A DNA stretch of 64,000 nucleotides from Gammaproteobacteria bacterium (GTDB lineage: Bacteria; Pseudomonadota; Gammaproteobacteria; Pseudomonadales; Azotimanducaceae). Below are positions 60,319 through 64,000 of the stretch, one piece after another (position 1 is the first letter of the stretch; each line of letters begins with the position of its first letter). The notes below the pieces were generated by a model. That model was not told the DNA's origin, did not search any database, and saw nothing but the letters and a program-made list of their open reading frames with translations. The position numbers were made by a program, and so were the translations under genes. The stretch spans positions 62,001 to 126,000 of the forward strand of contig JAUIAV010000008.1 of NCBI GenBank assembly GCA_030425195.1, read 5' to 3'.

Positions 60319-61520
60319 AGCTCGGGTTGCTGCTCGTCGTCGTGGCCGTGGTGCTCGGCGGCCTGATCGGCACGCTCGTCGTTCGCGACCCGGGCTACGT
60401 GCTGCTGTCCTACGGCGACATGGCGTTCGAAACCAGTCTCTGGTTCGCTCTGGTGCTGCTTGCGCTGGCGTATCTGCTGCTCCGTCTGACTGTCTGGTTG
60501 TTCACCCGGACCCTGGCCAGCAGCAGCCGTCTCGGAAACTGGCTGAAACGGCGGAAGGCCACCCGGGCACAGAAACAGACGGTCAAGGGGCTGCTGCTGA
60601 TGTCGGAAGGGCAGTGGGCGGAAGCCCGCAAGGTGCTGACCGCTTCCGCCCGGGAAGTGGGGACGCCGTTGATCAATTACCTCTCGGCCGCCAGGGCCGC
60701 GCACGAGATGGGCGATGCACAAGGCAGGGATGCGTTGCTGCGGCAGGCGCACGAGTCCACGCCGGGCTCCAGGTTCGCCGTGGGGCTGACCCAGGCGGAG
60801 CTTCAGAAGAACGCGGCCCAGTGGGAGCAGAGCCTGGCGACGCTGCTGCAGCTGAAGTCGTCATCGCCGCGCCATCCGCAGGTACTCCTGATGCTGACGG
60901 AGGTGTACGAGCAGCTGGCGGACTGGCAGGCGCTCATCGAGCTCCTGCCCGAGGTCAGAAAGCGGAAGCTCTTCGGCGAACGGGCCTTCGAAGCGCTGCA
61001 GCGTCGTGCCTGGATCGCCCGGCTCGGGCAGGCGGAAGCCCCGGATGCGGCGATCGTGTTCCGGGAGCTGCCCAAGGAGCTGAAGCGGGCGCCGGATCTG
61101 GTGGCCGCCTATGCGCGCGCGCTCATGACCGCGGGTGGAGACGAGGCAGCGGATCTGGCGGAGACCGCCATCCGGCAGGCGCTGCAGCAGACCTGGGACG
61201 ATGATCTGGTCGTTCTCTACGGGCAGATCACCGGTGCCGACAGTGAGCGACGGCTCGTGGTCGCCGAAGGGTGGGTGAAAGAGAAGCCCAACGATCCGAA
61301 GCTGCTGCTCACCCTCGGCCGCATCTGCCTCATGAACGAGTCCTGGGCGAAGGCCCGCGAATACCTGGAGACGAGCCTGCGACTCCAGCAGACACCGGAA
61401 GTCTATGGGGAGCTCGGCCGCCTCTGCGTGGCGCTCGGCGACAGCGAGCGTGGCGGCGAGTATCTGACCCATGCTCTCACCGGCCTGCCCGATCTGCCCA
61501 TGCCGGTCAGGAACGCCTGA
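60315..61520 (+). CDS. hemY: HemY TPR membrane protein
   Basis: A 401-residue inner-membrane protein of the HemY family. Two hydrophobic helices lie at about 3-22 and 42-65. GDMAFETSLWFALVLLALAYLLLRL is the family opening, and a TPR solenoid follows (AEARKVLTASAREVG, AQWEQSLATLLQLKSSSPRHPQVLLMLTE). The exact role in haem supply is not known. The start overlaps the hemX stop (ATGA). The 3' end overlaps the convergent TetR gene by 14 bases. Confidence 0.93.
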   Translation: MKLGLLLVVVAVVLGGLIGTLVVRDPGYVLLSYGDMAFETSLWFALVLLALAYLLLRLTVWLFTRTLASSSRLGNWLKRRKATRAQKQTVKGLLLMSEGQWAEARKVLTASAREVGTPLINYLSAARAAHEMGDAQGRDALLRQAHESTPGSRFAVGLTQAELQKNAAQWEQSLATLLQLKSSSPRHPQVLLMLTEVYEQLADWQALIELLPEVRKRKLFGERAFEALQRRAWIARLGQAEAPDAAIVFRELPKELKRAPDLVAAYARALMTAGGDEAADLAETAIRQALQQTWDDDLVVLYGQITGADSERRLVVAEGWVKEKPNDPKLLLTLGRICLMNESWAKAREYLETSLRLQQTPEVYGELGRLCVALGDSERGGEYLTHALTGLPDLPMPVRNA

Positions 61521-62205
61521 ACCCGCCCCCGGGTCGGCCGAGTGACCGGGTCGCTTCCGAGACCTCGGCGCCGAGCAACCCGGCCAGCCCGTCGACGAGA
61601 TTCGAGAGAAAACGCTCGGCGTCTGCACCCCTGAAGGCACCCGGGGCACGGGCCCGCTGGGACATGGAGGAAGCACACAGACGCACGGCCATCTCCATGC
61701 GCCGGACGAAAGCGTCGTCATCCAGATGGGCGAGCGCCCTCCGGAGCAGGCCGCGGAGTCTCACGCCGCTGTCGCCACCGCCGCCCTGCACTTCCACCCG
61801 AGCCAGGGCGGAGGCTTCCATGACCGCGAGCTCATGGCCGAAGGCTTTCACGTACCGGCGGTAACCCACATCCCGTCTGGCGAGATCGAAAGGCGGCTGG
61901 ATCATGAGCAGGCAGAGCTGGCGCAGGGTGGGTGAGTCCGTCTGCTCGAGGAGCGAATCGAGAAGGGCGCCCCGTTCTGACTGCACCTGAATCGAGCGCT
62001 CGGCGTGCACGGCGTCGATCAGTCCCTTCAGGTTCCCGAAGTGGTACTGCAGCGCGGACGTATTCTTCTGGTCTGCTTCGGTGAGGATCAGCCGGATGGT
62101 CACGTTTTCGATGCCGTTCTCGGCGATGAGCTTCTCGGCCGCCCGCATCAGAGCCTGTCGGGTCGCTGCGCCGCGTGCCTGACGATTGTCCGCCGAGGGT
62201 CGCAT
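61507..62205 (-). CDS. TetR-family transcriptional regulator
   Basis: A 232-residue regulator. The helix-turn-helix domain lies at about 12-58: AEKLIAENGIENVTIRLILTEADQKNTSALQYHFGNLKGLIDAV. The helical C-terminal domain (about 70-232) binds an unknown ligand and has no recognised signature. It is the last gene of a minus-strand run, 3 bases after the tandem DsbA-like gene and beyond it a metallo-beta-lactamase-fold gene, so it may control them. HTH form resembles regulators of acyl-CoA or aromatic catabolism, without proof. Confidence 0.88.
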   Translation of the reverse strand: MRPSADNRQARGAATRQALMRAAEKLIAENGIENVTIRLILTEADQKNTSALQYHFGNLKGLIDAVHAERSIQVQSERGALLDSLLEQTDSPTLRQLCLLMIQPPFDLARRDVGYRRYVKAFGHELAVMEASALARVEVQGGGGDSGVRLRGLLRRALAHLDDDAFVRRMEMAVRLCASSMSQRARAPGAFRGADAERFLSNLVDGLAGLLGAEVSEATRSLGRPGGGFRRS

Positions 62206-62208
62206 CTT

Positions 62209-63510
62209 TCACCGATCTCCCGGATCAGCCGAACGGGCCGCGATCTCGTTCTCCACCCGCCAGATCCGATCCTGTCCCCACCAGGCAGCCGACGGTGCGC
62301 TGCCGCCGCTGACCCGGAAACTCGGAACGCCCCAGAGGCCGGCGCCGAGCATCCCGCTCAGGTTTTCATCCAGCAGAGATTCCCAGTCGGCATCCCGGCT
62401 GGCCGCTCGCAGTGCCGGCCAGGACAGCCCCGCCCGGCGCGCAACTGCCTCGAGCCCTTTGTCAGCGGTGATATCCACGCCATCCATCCAGGCCGCCTGC
62501 AGATACTCTGTCACAAAGGCCATCTCCCTTTCGAGCGCCACGGCGCCCGGGAAGAGGGCGAAGGCCCGTTTCACGGGTTCGCCGAACGGGTCCACGATCC
62601 GCCCGAGCGGCGCACCGTGGGCGCGTCCTTCCCGCCCTGCATCGGTGATGATATGCCGCTGCTTTGCCCGGGGGGCGGTCACTCCGCGCATGAGCATGGG
62701 CATCACCGGGCGCAGATGGACGGACACGCCGCTGCGGTCGATCAGGTCGAGCACCCGACGGTGTCCCACCGCGGTATACGGACTCCGCAGTGACGGGAAG
62801 TACTCCAGGTGTACGCCGCTGCAGTCCAGTTCCGTCGTGTCCCGGGGGACCGGCTCGGGTACGCAGACGGCCGCTCCGGGGGAGGCCAGGCCTTCCGTTC
62901 TCAGACGCGCCTCCAGCAGATGCAGCCTGTCCAGGCCCCAGAACCACTCGCCGTCGAAATAGAACATGCCGCCCTGGAAATGACCGAGCCGGCGCCGAAG
63001 GCGATTACCGGCTTCCACGGCCTGATTCACCCGTTGTGCGTTGCCGCTCCGAAGCTGTTCCCCCGACCAGAGCGCGTCGCCGATTTCGACCGCCCGCGTC
63101 GCGAAGGCCCCTGTCTCGAGTGCGCCCGCCAGCGCGTCGTTCGCAGCTGCCAGGGTATCCGCCTCCGGCAGCCGGGCAGCGGCCGGAAAACGGACTCCGT
63201 AGGCGGCGGCGATGCTTTCCGCGTCGGAAAGCGCCCAGGCGTCGAACTGTCCGCTGCTGCCGAGATATTCGGGTGCCGGCCGCGAGGTGAGATGCACTTC
63301 GAAGGTGACCGGGTAGCACTCGCGCAGCTGCGCCAGCTTCTGCACGGCCAGATGGCTGTAGGGATCGTCCGCCTGATGGAAGTAGTGCACCGCCGGGAGC
63401 GCGCCGCGCAGACGTCGAAGGAGCCTGGCCCGGCGCCGGCCGAACTCGGCGAAACCTCCGGACGCGAGCCTCGTCATGACCGCTGACCGGATACGGGTCT
63501 CAGGGCGCAT
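62209..63510 (-). CDS. protein with two DsbA/HCCA-isomerase-like thioredoxin-fold domains
   Basis: A 433-residue protein built from two similar halves. The first runs from about 38 (AVHYFHQADDPYSHLAVQKL) and the second from about 240 (LEYFPSLRSPYTAVGHRRVL) to the C-terminal GVPSFRVSGG and WWGQDRIWRVE. The second half matches 2-hydroxychromene-2-carboxylate isomerase/GST-kappa types, and neither half has a CxxC; PYS and PYT stand where the redox cysteines or catalytic Ser would be. Probably cytoplasmic: the N-terminus is basic, not a signal peptide. The start ATG at 63510 overlaps the upstream gene; ATG at 63477 is possible. Confidence 0.78.
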   Translation of the reverse strand: MRPETRIRSAVMTRLASGGFAEFGRRRARLLRRLRGALPAVHYFHQADDPYSHLAVQKLAQLRECYPVTFEVHLTSRPAPEYLGSSGQFDAWALSDAESIAAAYGVRFPAAARLPEADTLAAANDALAGALETGAFATRAVEIGDALWSGEQLRSGNAQRVNQAVEAGNRLRRRLGHFQGGMFYFDGEWFWGLDRLHLLEARLRTEGLASPGAAVCVPEPVPRDTTELDCSGVHLEYFPSLRSPYTAVGHRRVLDLIDRSGVSVHLRPVMPMLMRGVTAPRAKQRHIITDAGREGRAHGAPLGRIVDPFGEPVKRAFALFPGAVALEREMAFVTEYLQAAWMDGVDITADKGLEAVARRAGLSWPALRAASRDADWESLLDENLSGMLGAGLWGVPSFRVSGGSAPSAAWWGQDRIWRVENEIAARSADPGDR

Positions 63511-64000
63511 GAACGAGAATGTCCGTGCTGCCGGTGGGCAGGTCGAAGGTGTGCAGATCCCTCACGAGAACCGTATCGGGCGAAAGCCCCCGGGCAAACA
63601 GCTTCTCCGCCAGCGCGTTGGGCGGCACGGGTACCAGGTGATAGTAGGCGAGTTGCCGGACGCCCGCGGCTCTGGCTCGCTCTTCCAGGCTCCGGCTGTC
63701 CGCATGGTAGTCGATCACATCGGTCATGATTCGTGCGAGCCGGGGTGCTCCGGCCCGGGCGGCTTCGATCATCGGGTCGAGAAGGGTCCGGGAGAGGGCG
63801 TCGTGCAGCAGCAGATCCGCGCCGGCGGCGGCTGTGAACAGGGAGTCCGTTGCCACGGTGTCTCCGGAGATCACCACAGACCGGTCCCGGTAGTCCACCC
63901 GGTATCCCAACGCCGGCTCCACCGGATCGTGCCGGACCGGGAACGCGGTGACTGTGAGCAGATCGTCCTGCCAGGCGATCTGATCGCCGCTGCCGATGCC
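63500..64000 (-). CDS. metallo-beta-lactamase-fold hydrolase (5' end beyond window)
   Basis: Only the C-terminal 166 residues are inside the window; the frame stays open to base 64000. The visible part matches MBL-fold proteins of the RNase Z/arylsulfatase-like group: VTAFPVRHDPVEPALGYRVDYRDRSVVISGDT with the HxxxxPA and SGDT metal-site segments, LLLHDALS (His ligand), and a C-terminal LAYYHLVPVP with a His. The substrate is unknown. The 3' end overlaps the tandem DsbA-like gene, so the two are probably co-translated. Confidence 0.8.
   Translation of the reverse strand, partial: GIGSGDQIAWQDDLLTVTAFPVRHDPVEPALGYRVDYRDRSVVISGDTVATDSLFTAAAGADLLLHDALSRTLLDPMIEAARAGAPRLARIMTDVIDYHADSRSLEERARAAGVRQLAYYHLVPVPPNALAEKLFARGLSPDTVLVRDLHTFDLPTGSTDILVHAP

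Overview
The window is 64 kb of GC-rich, densely coded chromosomal DNA from a gammaproteobacterium, probably a marine or environmental aerobe near the Pseudomonadales. The evidence is gene order. A minus-strand run argH-lptM-lysA-dapF-DUF484-xerC-yigB stands next to a divergent plus-strand run algZ-algR-hemC-hemD-hemX-hemY, as in Pseudomonas and relatives. ubiK-comM is followed by a TorF-glnK-amtB nitrogen block. I see no rRNA, tRNA, CRISPR array, prophage or insertion sequence. Genes touch or overlap at many junctions (ATGA, GTGA, TGATG), and the long antisense ORFs are codon-bias shadows.

Layout. Positions 1-8.4 kb: a DUF4136 lipoprotein, a Tat-exported amidohydrolase, a TIGR01777 epimerase, tesB, ygiQ, arfB and a YtcJ-type amidohydrolase. 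8.7-11.5 kb: a TonB-dependent receptor closed by a strong terminator. 11.5-15.8 kb: a minus-strand cluster of exported RidA protein, di-haem cytochrome c, Tat-exported flavin amine oxidase and amino-acid permease. 15.8-25.6 kb: two small envelope proteins, an LLM-class oxidoreductase divergent from a trans-acting-enoyl-reductase-like protein, a glycerophosphodiesterase, a serine hydrolase, a CDP-alcohol phosphatidyltransferase, an NAD(P)-binding protein and a TPR lipoprotein.

25.8-37 kb: a coiled-coil/HhH protein, a LuxR-hydrolase fusion, a small Arg-rich DRR-repeat protein with a clear sigma70 promoter, a cytochrome c4, then genes centred on alanine (alr, an Lrp regulator, ald, a class III aminotransferase) and DoxX. 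37-42.4 kb: fused indolepyruvate ferredoxin oxidoreductase, isovaleryl-CoA dehydrogenase and cytochrome c5. 42.4-47 kb: comM, ubiK and the TorF-glnK-amtB block behind a sigma54 promoter with NtrC-like half-sites. 47-64 kb: thrC, a Na+/Ca2+ exchanger, the lysine/arginine/xerC run, algZR-hemCDXY, a TetR regulator, a tandem DsbA-like protein and a metallo-beta-lactamase-fold protein cut by the window end.

The best candidate for a little-described system is the exported flavoenzyme + RidA + di-haem cytochrome cluster. It looks like a periplasmic amine or amino-acid dehydrogenase that passes electrons to cytochrome c, with its own imine deaminase. Also notable are the LuxR-HTH/alpha-beta-hydrolase fusion, three short tandem-repeat arrays at gene borders (19369, 40576 and 55617), and a dyad between the divergent lrp and ald genes.
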